Below, piece after piece: positions 11,808 to 21,640 of a stretch of DNA of 64,000 bases. Under the pieces are notes generated by a model. That model ran no database searches. It saw only the letters and a program-made list of their open reading frames with translations, and was not told where the DNA came from. Position numbers and translations under genes: made by a program. Each line of letters begins with the position of its first letter. Positions within the stretch are counted from its first letter, which is position 1. Origin of the DNA: Symbiodinium sp. CCMP2592 (taxonomy: Eukaryota > Sar > Dinophyceae > Suessiales > Symbiodiniaceae); the NCBI GenBank assembly GCA_905221615.1, contig CAJNDT010000136.1, forward strand, positions 631,001 to 695,000, in the 5' to 3' direction.

Positions 11808-12015
11808 GGCCTCATGAGTAGAAATCACATTGCCCCAGCAATCCTGAATCTACCACCAATAGTTGCGCTTGCAATCACACGTGATAATTCACTGGTGGCA
11901 AGAAGGGTTTCATTCAATCAACATATATACACCTTTGAGTCTCCAAAGGGTTCTACACATGGACAATTCTTGAACATGTTTTTGGTGACGGCGCCTGTAC
12001 GCGCCTATGTGTTTT

Positions 12016-12395
12016 TACACATTTCAGGGTATTGGGGGGAGGGGGGGGAGGGGGGGGCTAATAACGTTCTCTTCTACTCTAGCCTGTTCCACTCGTGCTA
12101 GGTCTACTAGTGCTGCTGCCTGCTGCCCTGTAGGCATGTCTAGGGTGTTGGACTCGTGCTAGGTGTACTACTGCTGCTGCCTGCTGCCCTGTAGGACACA
12201 TGTCAGGGTATTGGGGGGGAGGGGGGGGCTGCTAGCGTCCTCTTCTACTGTAAGCTGTTCCACTCGTGCTAGGTCTACTACTGCTGCTGCCTGCTGCCCT
12301 GTAGGCTTCTCTAGGGTGTTGGACTCGTGCTACGTCTACTACTGCTGCTGCCTGCTGCCCTGTAGGCATCTCTGGGGTGTTGGACTCTTCCTAGG
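12016..12395. repeat. Two-level tandem repeat: about 180 bp with about 65-bp subunits
   Basis: Two copies of a block of about 180 bp begin at about 12017 and 12196 with ACACAT(T/G)TCAGGGTATTGGGGGG. Inside each, a subunit of about 65 bp (CTACTGCTGCTGCCTGCTGC then CCTGTAGG) occurs twice. Homopurine G-rich runs (GGGGGGAGGGGGGG) mark the start of each block. Confidence 0.85.
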
Positions 12396-12492
12396 TCTAG
12401 GCTCCATTACCGTCGTTAGCCGCACTCTGCTCCTTCGTTCTTGCTTCATTTTTTGATTACGTCCAGAGAGGCGACAGGCTCGAGGCCTCAGG

Positions 12493-14030
12493 ATGCGCTC
12501 CATAGAGGAGACCTCGGTGCGATGGAGGGTAACGTCCAGCCTTGCCCTAGTTCTCTTGCTGCGGCTTGCTGGGTGCAGAGCTCTCCATGGGCTTGAGAGC
12601 TGGTGGGGCATGGACTTCCAGGTTCTCGACGAGATGCACTTTGTCTTCGCCTTACCGTCAGAGGACGTTGCGGCACAGGCAACACGTGCGGCTTTCTGGC
12701 GAGAGGGTTCCTTGTTCTGGATGTCTTTGCTAGCTGCTTGGCGAACTCTGTTGGAGACGTGGCACGCGCACCGGGCCCAAGGATGTCTGAGCGGGGTTGT
12801 TCTTGGCGCGTGGTGGACCTTCTCGCGCAGGGCGCTGGCCGGCTTCCGATGCGCCCCGCTGGAAAGCATCATGCAGGGTCTGAGGGCTTCCGCAGAGGAT
12901 TGGCGTCGCACGCCCTCTACGCAGATGAGCGGCGAAGCAGACACGGTCGACGTCTTCTGCGCTCCTCATAGCACGCGCTGCACGCACATGTCTGCTGAAG
13001 CAGAGGCGGTCGACATCTTCTATGCTCCTCTCAGCTGGGATGCCCTTGCCACAGACGAGGCCGTTCCTTCTTGGCACTTGTTTTGAAATGCTTTACCTTC
13101 GCTTAAGCAGCCCCTCAAACCTTGCCCTGGCAGGAGCATTCTTGCTGCAGCTCTTCTGAGACAGCGGATTCCGAGGGCACTGATGCTGCTGGACTTCAAG
13201 AGCAGGTCGAGGCAGCCGCACATGCTACAGACGATGGTCGAGCCTGTCAGGTTCCTTTGTCGCCGACGACGACTCTGCGCTACAGCTTTCTGCACGACCC
13301 GGAGGCTTTGAGTCCTGCACAGGCGCTGGACTCTCCGCGCGCCGTGCGTCTGAAGCTCTACAAGCAGTCCCTGGGGTCTTCGACAGCTGACTGCTCAGAG
13401 TCAGCGGATGACTCCTCCGAGCACGGTCTTGATGTTTCCTCCTGCTGCTCTGTTCCTTCTCCCGCTTCTGAGTTGCTACGTGACTGCCAAGACGCCTGTC
13501 CAATGCAATCGGATGACATGGAGGTTAGCTTTGCCAGCAGTTCCTTGCCACCTCCCGCAGCCGCCTATGATTTTCATGGGCTCTCCCGCAAACGGGTTCT
13601 TCACGACAAGGGCTGCACGAAGAGACAGCGTCCGGCCAAATATGGCCGCTGCACTGTCTGCAAGGACCTCATTCCGGTTTTGGGTTCTTCAAGCTTAAGG
13701 CAGTTTTCCCAGCGACAAGAGCTTATCATATCCTTAAGCCTTCGCTTAAGCCCCGAAACCTCTTGTAACAGATGAAGCTCTCGAGATTTTCAATACCAGG
13801 AGGTCCTGCGCCCCGTTGCACATCGCAGCGGACAGCACAGAGGTGAAGTGATTTTGAGGTGCAAGAATTGGTGGGAATTCGGCGCTTCGGATCGCAGGCT
13901 CTGCTGGCAGTGGCGCCCCTACAACGGCGAGTTGTCTTCATTGCCGAAGCAGTGCAGACAGGATCTATTCGAGATTCGTGGAAGCATCGACGTCGCCTTG
14001 AAGCGTGCAGCACGCGCTGCACCCTAGTGC
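12493..14030 (+). CDS. Multi-exon gene of unknown function with internal 14-residue repeat
   Basis: Coding segments: 12493-about 13078, about 13134-13690 and about 13782-14025. The first contains a duplicated motif, MSGEADTVDVFCAP and MSAEAEAVDIFYAP, about 27 residues apart; synonymous-type divergence between copies supports real coding. The first part also holds a hydrophobic stretch (SLALVLLLRLAGC) that could be a signal or anchor if the GTG/ATG region is the start. The second segment is Ser/Ala/Asp-rich and ends with a cysteine pair (RCTVCKDL). The third encodes RCKNWWEFGASDRRLCWQWR and later FEIRGSIDVALKRAARAA, giving a possible metal-binding Cys set (CxxC...C...C). No family name can be given. 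Borders are uncertain; a GC donor (G|GCACTTG near 13074) is possible. Confidence 0.5.
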
Positions 14031-14146
14031 TCTGCTTTGTGCTCCTGTGCGTGCTGGCTGCACTGGCTTCAGGGCTTGCTTTCTTGTGCTAAGGATTTAA
14101 GACCATAACGAGAAGCGAGCCTTTCACCTCTGAAAAGCCTCCCAGC

Positions 14147-15205
14147 ATGAGAAACCTCTGATAGGTCTTTCAGAAACGTCTCCGATGTGTGTGACAAGTC
14201 TCTGAGAAACCTCTGATAGGTGTTTGAGAAACGTCTGAGAAGTCTGTGACAAGCCCATGAGAAACCTGTGAGAAGTCTTTGAGAAACCTCTGAGAAACCT
14301 TTGACAAGCCTCTGAGAAACCTTTGACAAGCCTCTGAGAAACCTATGAGAAGTCTATGAGAAGTCTGTGAGAAGTCTCTGAGAAGTCTCTGAGAAGTCTG
14401 TGGGAAACCTGTCAAACGTCTTTGAGAAACCTTTGACAAGTCTCTGAGAAACCTTTGACAAGCCTCTGAGAAACCTATGAAAAGTCTATGAGAAGTCTGT
14501 GAGAAGTCTGTGAGAAGTCTGTGAGAAGTCTCTGAGAAGTCTCTGAGAAGTCTTTGAGAAGTCTGTGGGAAACCTGTCAAACGTCTTTGAGAAACCTTTG
14601 ACAAGTCTCTGAGAAACCTTTGACAAGCCTCTGAGAAACCTATGAAAAGTCTATGAGAAGTCTGTGAGAAGTCTGTGAGAAGTCTGTGAGAAGTCTCTGA
14701 GAAGTCTCTGAGAAGTCTTTGAGAAGTCTGTGGGAAACCTGTCAAACGTCTTTGAGAAACCTTTGACAAGTCTCTGAGAAACCTTTGACAAGCCTCTGAG
14801 AAACCTATGAAAAGTCTGTGAGAAGTCTGTGAGAAGTCTCTGAGAAGTCTCTGAGAAGTCTGTGGGAAACCTGTCAAACGTCTTTGAGAAACCTCTGAGA
14901 AGTCTGTGAGAAACCTTTGAGAAGTCTTTGAGAAACCTATGGGAAATCTGTGACAAGTCTCTGAGAAACCTTTGACAAGCCTCTGAGAAACCTATGAGAA
15001 GTCTATGAGAAGTCTGTGAGAAGTCTCTGAGAAGTCTGTGGGAAACCTGTCAAACGTCTTTGAGAAACCTCTGAGAAGTCTGTGAGAAACCTCTGAGAAG
15101 TCTTTGAGAAACCTATGGGAAATCTGTGACAAGTCTCTGAGAAGTATGTGGGAAACCTTTGAGAAGTCTTTGAGAAACCTGTGTCAAGTCTGTGAAACGC
15201 CTTTG
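14147..15205. repeat. 11-bp minisatellite with higher-order organisation
   Basis: About 95 units of an 11-bp repeat, consensus TCTGTGAGAAG / CTTTGAGAAAC, fill about 1.05 kb. The marker GTCAAACGTCTTTGAG occurs at 14411, 14576, 14741, 14873 and 15049; the spacings 165, 165, 132 and 176 are all multiples of 11, showing strict unit phasing and higher-order blocks of 12-16 units. Because 11 is not a multiple of 3, the minus strand reads as an 11-residue peptide repeat (LLTDFSQTSHR type) open in all three frames over long distances. It lies between the previous gene and the transposase-like gene, possibly in an intron. Confidence 0.95.
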
Positions 15206-15269
15206 ACAAGCTGTGACAAACCTCAACCCTAAAGCTGTAAAACCCTAAACCCAAACAGCTACCGCTCAG

Positions 15270-15446
15270 GTTCTCCTCGCGGGTGTTGGTGAACCCGCAC
15301 ACTTGCGACTGGCTTCGACGGGGCTAGGCTTTTGGGCTTTTCTTCGGGGCTACTGTAAAACTTCGGCCGCTGCAAAAGACAGCTTTTCGAAACAGTGCCC
15401 TGCAAAATCGAAAAGGGTTCTGAGACATGTGTCTTTCTTGTTTTGA
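15270..15446 (+). CDS. Candidate exon upstream of the transposase-like gene
   Basis: A clear acceptor (ACCGCTCAG, preceded by CCCTAAA-type words) opens a 59-codon frame to TGA at 15444. Residues include VLLAGVGEPAHLRLASTGLG and KTSAAAKDSFSKQ. It may be the 5' coding or leader exon of the following gene; a frame change is needed to join it. No domain. Confidence 0.35.
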   Translation, partial: VLLAGVGEPAHLRLASTGLGFWAFLRGYCKTSAAAKDSFSKQCPAKSKRVLRHVSFLF

Positions 15447-15537
15447 AAGCCTCCGCTGTGCAGTCTGGAACGTTCAGCGCGGCAGGGAAGTTGCAGCAAC
15501 TTGCAGCTCGGTTCCGGCTCAGGCGTTACGCACCAGC

Positions 15538-17107
15538 ATGGTGTGTAGTTGGTGTGGAAGCACCAAGCACAACAAGCGCACCTGTCCCTTTCCGAGCGCC
15601 AAGCGGACTGCCCAGTTGGAACAAGAGCTACGAGCACTGAAGAAGCAGACGGGGCTGCAACCGCAGAAGGGCAGAAGACCGCTGCGGTTTGGCAAAAAGA
15701 GCTGGGGCCTTCGCAAGCGTAAGGCGCAGACTGACTACTCTGGACCCAAGAAGCGCGCACAGACGCGGCAGCGCGACCGGGGCGCGCGAAGACACTTTCT
15801 GTGCCAGCAAACGCAGACCTCCAGCTTCAGGCCGTGGAGCAACTTCAAGAGCTCGGCTTTTTGCCACCGAAGCCGACCAAGTGTCCGGCTTGTGGCGCTA
15901 GAACTCTGCAGAAAGCATCGGTAGTCAGGGAGACTCAGGTGCCTTGTCTCCCGTTCAGGTCAATTTCGTTTCGTGTGGACAACCCCTAAAGAATCAACCC
16001 TAAGCCTTAAAACCAAGCTATGCCCTCAACGTTAAAGCTTATGCAAACATCCTCGCACAGACTTGCTGCAGGTGTGCTTTCGTTGCAGTGCTTGGGGTCG
16101 CAGTGCCCGCGTCAGGGTCGTGGCATGACTCCCGTCATGCTGCTGGCTTTGCTACGTGCTTGGACGGCTTCAGGCCTTTGTCAAACACCCTCGGCCTACG
16201 TGCTTGCACGACAGATCGGGAGCACGTACAAACCAGTCTCGAAAGTCCTGAAGCAGCTTCTCGACTTGGAAGCCACTGCGGGTAAAGACTACAGCGAGTC
16301 CCTGAAGCTGCGTGGCTACGTGGAAGTGGATGCCACGAGCGTTCGGTGCATCCGCGTCTACCACTGCAGCGTTCGCTTCCAGTCCCTGATCCAAGAATGG
16401 ATCGCCAGGCATCCGAATCAACGGTTTCTGCGCCTGAACCAGTAGTATGCTCAGTTTTAAGTTTAGGATTTTGCTCATGATGTCTATTGTTTTTTTCATC
16501 AAACACTATGCAAAGCCACCCGAACAAACTTCAGGAAACCGCCCTGGTGGTTGCTTTACTTTCGGATCCTGGGAGCTGCTCAACGAGGCCTTCACGAAAC
16601 CTAAACCTTAAGCCTCCATAAGCCCACCCAAGCAGACCTTTTCTTTGTTTATCAGGTGACGCAAGCAAGATGGTGATCTGCCCTGCTCCCTTGAAGCTTG
16701 TGCCTGCGGGCGGTAAACCGCCTCCTGAAGCAACAGATGAGATACTGCAAAGTGGGATTCTCACGTCCGTTGCTCGCAATAGCACTTTGTTCGCAGATGG
16801 ATGCAAAAGCTGGTCCGCGGCGGCGCGAGGCGTGTCGCACGGCGGACGCGTCTTGCATGTGTCCCACTCGAAAAACCAGTTTGTGCAGCGGTCCGAGGAC
16901 TGCAACAGGATCCTCGGAACGCAGCTCTTGGACAGGAACTGGGGACACCTGAAAACAGCGGTGCCAGCCCAAGCAAAGAGCCGAAAGCTCGATGACGAGG
17001 GCTCGCATCCGCAAGTTTACAGCTACGTGTGGCAAGCTCTGTGGCGAAAAGCCACAGGACATGCAAACCTCTTGTGCGAGTTAGGACAACTGGCGAGGGC
17101 GGCCTGA
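15538..17107 (+). CDS. ISXO2/IS1595-type (Merlin-like) transposase-derived gene, split by introns
   Basis: Four segments read as one protein. (1) From ATG 15538: zinc knuckle C-x2-C-x4-H-x4-C (CSWCGSTKHNKRTC) and a Lys/Arg-rich linker. (2) About 15800-15916: KPTKCPACGARTLQK, a zinc-ribbon half. (3) About 16066-16440: a second Cys pair (CLGSQC), a helix-turn-helix-like part (PSAYVLARQIGSTYKPVSKV), then LRGYVEVDATSV, the first catalytic-type Asp of the IS1595 DDE fold (VEvDE). (4) 16654-17107: TLFADGCKSWSAAARG with the second Asp, HSKNQFV and NWGHLK, where the third position is Asn rather than Glu; stop TGA at 17105. Joining segments 2 and 3 with a GC donor (AA|GCATCG) and acceptor CGCACAG gives a continuous frame. 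Introns carry CCCTAAA/TTTAGG-like words. In the IS1595/Merlin superfamily this fold moves DNA. No terminal inverted repeats were seen around the gene, so it may be domesticated or immobile. Confidence 0.65.
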
Positions 17108-17727
17108 GCAAAAGCGCCATTCGAGCTTTGGGCATTGGCCTCCAGCATCAACCCAGTCCTAAACCCTAAATCAAACCTAAATCACGTCAATATTCTAAAC
17201 TCAGCTAAACTTCCTCCAGAACTCTCTCTCAGATAAAGTTTTGCTCCGCAGCCTCTTCAAAAATAGGCTTAAAACCCGAGCGAAAACGCAGTTCAGGCCA
17301 AAGTTTACCCCAGCCTCTAGTGTTTCGCGCACCTGCCTTAAGCAGAATTCTTCTTCAAATTGCGCTCTCGCTGTGGTTTCGCGCGTATCCATGCAAAACT
17401 CCTCATACTGGAATGTGTAAAAACGCATAGGCGCGTACAGGCGCTGTAACCATGTTTTTGAAGCCTTTCCTAAGAAGAAGCTGACAGTTTGAGGAGTGGG
17501 CTTGGAAGGCCAGATCTACATACCCCTCGGGCAAGGGACAGTTTTTGTGCAAAGCGGAGAAACTGATAAGTTGGGGCAGGGCTCAGGGGTTTGGAAGGTC
17601 AGGTTTGCATATCCCATTGTCGACATGGGTGGTTTTATGTGCTGGCAGCTGTTCATGTTCCCGTGCTCGCTCCTTTCTGCAGCTTCTCAGCTTCAGGACC
17701 AACCTGACATTATCATCATTTGCGCTC
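17108..17727. other. No supported gene; CCCTAAA-type patch
   Basis: After the stop codon lies a CCCTAAATCAAACC patch (17155-17215). Frames at 17496-17777 contain a near-repeat (GGGCTTGGAAGGCCAGATCTACATACCCC against GGTTTGGAAGGTCAGGTTTGCATATCCC, described here by position 17497 and 17588), about 90 bp apart, but no domain. Confidence 0.35.
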
Positions 17728-18031
17728 ATGGCTCACCGTGCCAGGGCCAGTCGCAGGAAGTCAGGGTCCGAGTGTGAAAGCAGGACCCGCTCCACGCCAA
17801 GACCTTACCGAAAAGCTTGGGGCGCGCTCTTACTGGGCCTGCTTCTCGCGGCCTGGATGGCTAGGGCAGCATTTCAGGATCCCGCACCGGCATCTGGGCA
17901 GAGTCAAACCATCATGAAAAGCAGAAAAAGCTCGTTTTCAGGGCGCATTCGGTCCTCACTAGTCTGCATTCAACATCTGAGGTACAGCAAATCCTCTTGG
18001 ATGGCAATTCTGAAGACGATGCGTGGGCTGC
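17728..18031 (+). CDS. N-terminal exon(s) of a membrane-anchored protein, probably the kinase below
   Basis: ATG at 17728 starts a basic N terminus (MAHRARASRRKSG) followed by a hydrophobic segment at about residues 33-51 (AWGALLLGLLLAAWMARAAF), the layout of a type II signal anchor. From about 17883 a second frame becomes more protein-like (HHEKQKKLVFRAHSVLTSLH, then LLDGNSEDDAWAAD) and ends at a donor GTGCGTC at 18032. A frame switch of this kind needs either a very short intron or an indel. No catalytic residues lie here; the link to the kinase exon is by order and strand only. Confidence 0.45.
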
Positions 18032-18265
18032 AGACATAGGTGCGTCAAGCTTAGTTTGCCATTTTGCTAGAACCTCAACCTTTCTGCCCGATCCAAGAAA
18101 GAGACTGAGATAGGAAGACCCGGCGCCGTGCAGTGCAAGCACCCAGAGTTCAATAGAGTTCAACAGATACGTCCCTAAAGTCCACAGTGGTAGCAGGAGG
18201 CTAGTGGTTCTTCGACCACTCCACTGTTTGTTCACTGTATTGGTCATGCTTTCCTCCCTTTTGCA

Positions 18266-18652
18266 GAGGCCTGGAGATGCTCATGGCATCGACTTCTTTG
18301 CAAGAGGCTCGGTGGCGATTCCTCACTGGGTGCTACGGTTCTGTGCGCTGCACAGCTCCCGCCTTTAGCCTGCGTGGCAGCAAGCACCCCCTCCGGCCTG
18401 CAGCTCCGTCCTGGGTTGCCCCGATTGCCTATAAGACGGCCGAGTCGATTGCCCAAACGGCATCCTCCTTGATGGCATTGGCTGCCTTCTCAGCTGCCCC
18501 AGCTGCGGTTCCGGTTCTTAAATACATCACTTCATTGCGGCGCAGAAACGATTCTTGCGGGCTCAGGCTGCTTTTGCCACATGTGCCGCCCTAGGGTTTG
18601 AAGCTGGGCACGCTGCCGCAAAAGCTTCACAGCGCCATGGCTGGTGAAAGGG
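18266..18652 (+). CDS. Exon cluster between the membrane anchor and the kinase loop
   Basis: Acceptor TTTGCAG opens frame RPGDAHGIDFFARGSVAIPH (18266-18363). A second frame from about 18397 reads WVAPIAYKTAESIAQTASSL and, after a possible 31-bp GT-AG mini-intron at 18514-18544 with phase kept, KRFLRAQAAFATCAALGFEA. The composition is Ala-rich and helical. No family was recognised. Confidence 0.4.
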
Positions 18653-18835
18653 CTTGTGTCGGTGACCTGTTTCAGAAACCTGCAGCTTTGAGATGCTGCG
18701 TTGCTAAGGACTGTCGCAAGCAGCGCTGGTGCGGACGCAAGCTTTTCTCGGCAGGAAACATTTGCCGACAATCCGCCGGTGCACCTTGAGTCACTTAGCA
18801 TGCATAATCGAAAGAAGGCTGCTTGATCACTCTTC

Positions 18836-18977
18836 GAGCATGTTGCAGTTGCTTCGTATGTGGCAGCACATGCGGAGAGCGTCGACTTTCACACGAAAAG
18901 GTCTCTTGGCGAAGCTCTGGGCCGTGGAACTTTTGGGGAGGTCTTTGCTTCTTGCCTTAACGGCAAGGTGGTTGTCG
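18836..18977 (+). CDS. Protein kinase N-lobe exon (glycine-rich loop)
   Basis: The frame encodes RSLGEALGRGTFGEVFASCL followed by NGKVVV. GRGTFGEV matches the protein kinase subdomain I consensus GxGxFGxV, with a beta1 strand before it and the beta2/3 strands after it. The frame stops at TGA (18980) just past a possible GC donor (GCAGCT) at 18978, so the exon presumably splices there and the catalytic Lys, HRD and DFG parts are in later exons not identified in this window. The next plausible exon is about 19045-19162 (SLFGLVETQRQLWVEYRHAA). Substrate type (Ser/Thr or Tyr) cannot be judged. Confidence 0.6.
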
Positions 18978-19044
18978 GCAGCTGAGTTTTTTTACCAAAT
19001 GCATGTCCGAGCTCTTCACCTTTAGAAAATACTTCAACAAACTG

Positions 19045-19164
19045 CCTGCGCTAGCACGCACTCGCTCTTTGGCCTGGTCGAAACTCAGCGACAGCTCTGG
19101 GTGGAATACAGGCACGCAGCAAGTTTGGAGCCAGGAACTCAGGGGCCCCCTTGTGCAAGGTCTT
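19045..19164 (+). CDS. Candidate exon after the kinase loop
   Basis: Open frame with residues LFGLVETQRQLWVEYRHAAS and LEPGTQGPPCARS, ending in TAA. It resembles an amphipathic helix followed by a polar loop. It could continue the kinase N-lobe, but the invariant Lys and Glu are not evident. Confidence 0.35.
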
Positions 19165-19626
19165 AAAAGGTAGGTGCAAGATGTGAGACGATTGTTTGGC
19201 TTTCTTAGGCACCCTGTGCTCACCGCTGGGTCTCCCTGAGAAGTGGCCCCGGCACTGCTCGGGGCTCAGGGAACTGTGGCAATGGAAAGCTTTTGAGTAG
19301 CCCCTTTGAACAGGCGGTGCCGAACCTAGAAGAGCTCCCTGCTTACTAGCCTCAAGGTCTCTCAGCTCATGGGGCTTGTATGGTACTCACCTTGTATCAC
19401 CCTAGACCCTGAACCCCAAACATTAAACCTAAAGTCCTCCTTACACCCTTACATGCTAAACCCGTATAAGGCCTTAAATCTAAAATCCTAAGCCATACGC
19501 CCTGTACCACCCAACAGTTGATCCTCAACCCCAAGGCAGGACCCTAAATCCTAGACCTGAGCCCTCAGAAACAAAAACCCGAATCCCACGACCCAAACTT
19601 CCTACAGCTCCCTTAAACCCTTACAG
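19165..19626. repeat. CCCTAAA-type intron tract
   Basis: From about 19395 to 19626 the + strand is rich in CCCTGAACCCC, CCTAAATCCTAG and AAACCCTTACAG words, ending directly at the acceptor of the next exon. Confidence 0.7.
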
Positions 19627-19743
19627 TGTTCAACCAGGTCTGGGAATTCGTGGAAAGACACTCAATAACGAGCTGATCAATCGATCCCAGATCGACTACG
19701 CAGCCGTTGCGCGAGACCTCCACAACCTGTGGGGCCCCCCAGG
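19627..19743 (+). CDS. Exon, unknown protein; CCCTAAA left, TTCAGGG right
   Basis: Acceptor AAACCCTTACAG opens frame VQPGLGIRGKTLNNELINRS then QIDYAAVARDLHNLWGPP. The donor is GTTCAGGGTTTTGGGTTTAA, a telomere-like heptad variant. Strong protein-like composition and both splice borders support it. No domain. Confidence 0.6.
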
Positions 19744-20180
19744 GTTCAGGGTTTTGGGTTTAAGCCTTTAAGCTTTCAGGGTGCATAGTCCCATGTGGCT
19801 GCAGGCTGCGGCTTGAGGGTATGGATTCAAAAGCAGCTTCCATGCTTCCATGCGTCCAGGGGGAGTTACTTGCCTAGTTGGTGAGCAATGAATTCACCTT
19901 CTATAGATGTCCTGTAAGGGTTCTTTCAGGGTTCTGAACAAGAAACTCCGGGGCCCTTGGAGAAGTTTTCTGGGCAAACAGGGTTTCGGATTTTGGGTTT
20001 AGCGTTCGGTGAAGTCTTATGGTCTTATGGCATGCCGGTTCGATATCAGACAGGGGTTCTTTCGATACAAAATCAAGTCGGAGTATCCGAAGGTGTGTAC
20101 CGGGGTTCGTGGCGATTGCACTCGGTGATTACGCTTTGGACAGAAGAAGCAAAGGGGAACACGTGGACCTGAGCTCTAAG
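19744..20180. repeat. TTTAGGG-type intron tract
   Basis: GTTCAGGGTTTTGGGTTTAAG and later GGGTTTCGGATTTTGGGTTTAG words characterise the 5' part of this intron (19744-20010). An open frame at 19957-20172 is composed of these and is not called. Confidence 0.55.
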
Positions 20181-20275
20181 CTGTGAGGTACGTCCGCCAT
20201 GGCGTAATCCCGCCGCCGCTGGGCAGTGACATCAGACGGCAAGCTGAGGCATCCTTCCTGAGCTTCAAGAGACCG
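20181..20275 (+). CDS. Exon, unknown protein
   Basis: Frame RYVRHGVIPPPLGSDIRRQA EASFLSFKRP is bordered by acceptor CTCTAAG and the consensus donor GTAAGA at 20276. Good composition; no domain. Confidence 0.5.
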
Positions 20276-21305
20276 GTAAGATGGGGAGTCAGGATAATCA
20301 CCGTAGTGTTGGGTCCGGCTCCGGAGTTAGAACCTGAGCTGGAATCTGCAGGCAGAAGTTCTGACCAGACGTATTTGGCGAGCAGCAATCCGACCTAGCA
20401 GCAGGTTGTCCTGGCGATGTCAAAGCTACCAGGCAAACCTCTGGATTTTTGGCCTGGCTCTTAGTCCTGTTGGAAGCCACGATACGTGGACCGAGAGCCT
20501 TGGTTCAAAGCTTTGGGGAGGGCGCCTTACCCAGCAATCCTGGCGAGAGAGTGGCAGTTTATGCAAATTCTGTTACCCGGGCGCAGCCAGTGTCTCTGCC
20601 ATGCAGGCGTCATTGGTCGCTGAATATCGCGACCACCACTATGATGGTGCCGATTGACAACTGCAGCGACGATGTTTAATTGACACTGCTGTTGTTGTTG
20701 ATGATGGTGCTTGCGAATGTGTCCTCATGAAAACGTTGGCAGTCGTAGTGATAATGGCCCTGGTTTTGAAATGGTTTCATTAACATTGATGCACATCTTG
20801 AGGGCGCTGATGATGACGATGATGCTGTCCTTTTCCATGAGATGGTGATGGCATTGAAGGTGGCGCTAGCAAAGCTGGTATTGAGGCTTATGACGATGAT
20901 GATGGAGGTATTTGGTACTGGTGATGTCTTCTTGACCGCCACCATCATCAGGTCATTATAAGGGGTGTTAAGGCCCCCTCCCCCTTACCCCCCATAAAGA
21001 TCCCTATGAACCCTGCCTGTCAGGATGTACGGGCTTTCCCGTGAAGCAATGGAAGTCGACCAGCCGGAGCCTTCATGGGCTTCGCGATTGGGGCTCCGCG
21101 GTTTAGAGCTTCGATCTTTGGGACTGCGCACCGGTAGATAAGGCTATCAGCTGTGCATATACACATGTGCGCAACCACATACATGCGTACGAATATGTAT
21201 AAATGTATACATGTATGTGTCTATGTCTATCTGGTCTGAATAGGTATATGTGTATATGTGTAACTACTAGGTTCGTGGCGCATTCCCGCGCGTGGTACAA
21301 AAGGC
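20276..21305. other. Intron or intergenic; GATGAT-rich and TATG-rich patches
   Basis: 20690-20950 is rich in GATGATG/CATCATCA triplets. 21140-21265 is rich in ATACATGTATG words. No exon is supported. Confidence 0.4.
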
Positions 21306-21640
21306 ATGTTCTCAACGACGGACGTGCCGAAAACATCGGCAGGGGTGGGTTTTGAGTATGTCGGGCAAGGCATGCCTATTTTAGGGGGGAGGCTGTTTGA
21401 CTACTTGCTCGCATTGAAAAGGGTCATGGACGTGCAGAAAGCATCGGCAGGGGTGGGTTTTCAGCATCTCGGGCAACGCATGCCTATTTTAGGGGAGACG
21501 CTATTTGACTACTTGCTCGCATGGAACTGGGTGATGGACGTGCAGAATACATCGGCAAGGGTGGGTTTTCAGCAGATCGGGCAATTTTTCCTACATTGGG
21601 GGGCAGGCTGTTTGAGTACTTGCTCGCGAGTAGTTGTTAC
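21306..21640 (+). CDS. Three 108-bp tandem repeats coding a 36-residue repeat
   Basis: The marker GACGTGC begins at 21321, 21429 and 21537, giving two intervals of exactly 108 bp. The frame encodes repeats with SAGVGFEYVGQGMPILGG, SAGVGFQHLGQRMPILGE and SARVGFQQIGQ, each followed in copies 1 and 2 by LFDYLLA. Copy 3 drifts out of frame after GQ (a neighbouring frame restores LFEYLLA), so the third unit carries an indel. An ATG at 21306 could be a start. Downstream the frame runs into simple sequence. No known repeat family (not ANK, TPR, LRR or WD40). Confidence 0.5.

Noticed and set aside
11395-12101. Poly-Cys/poly-Leu open frames
   Set aside because: Built from the (GTT)n and ATTATC microsatellites.
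14170-14956. Minus-strand 235-codon frame with an 11-residue peptide repeat
   Set aside because: Produced by an 11-bp DNA unit read in three rotating frames; all frames are open and differences between units do not favour synonymous changes.
14147-15205. CRISPR-like appearance of a regularly spaced repeat
   Set aside because: Units are contiguous with no unique spacers, and the context is eukaryotic.
15350-16905. Several minus-strand frames of 110-136 codons
   Set aside because: They are antisense shadows of the transposase-like exons, whose motifs are on the plus strand.
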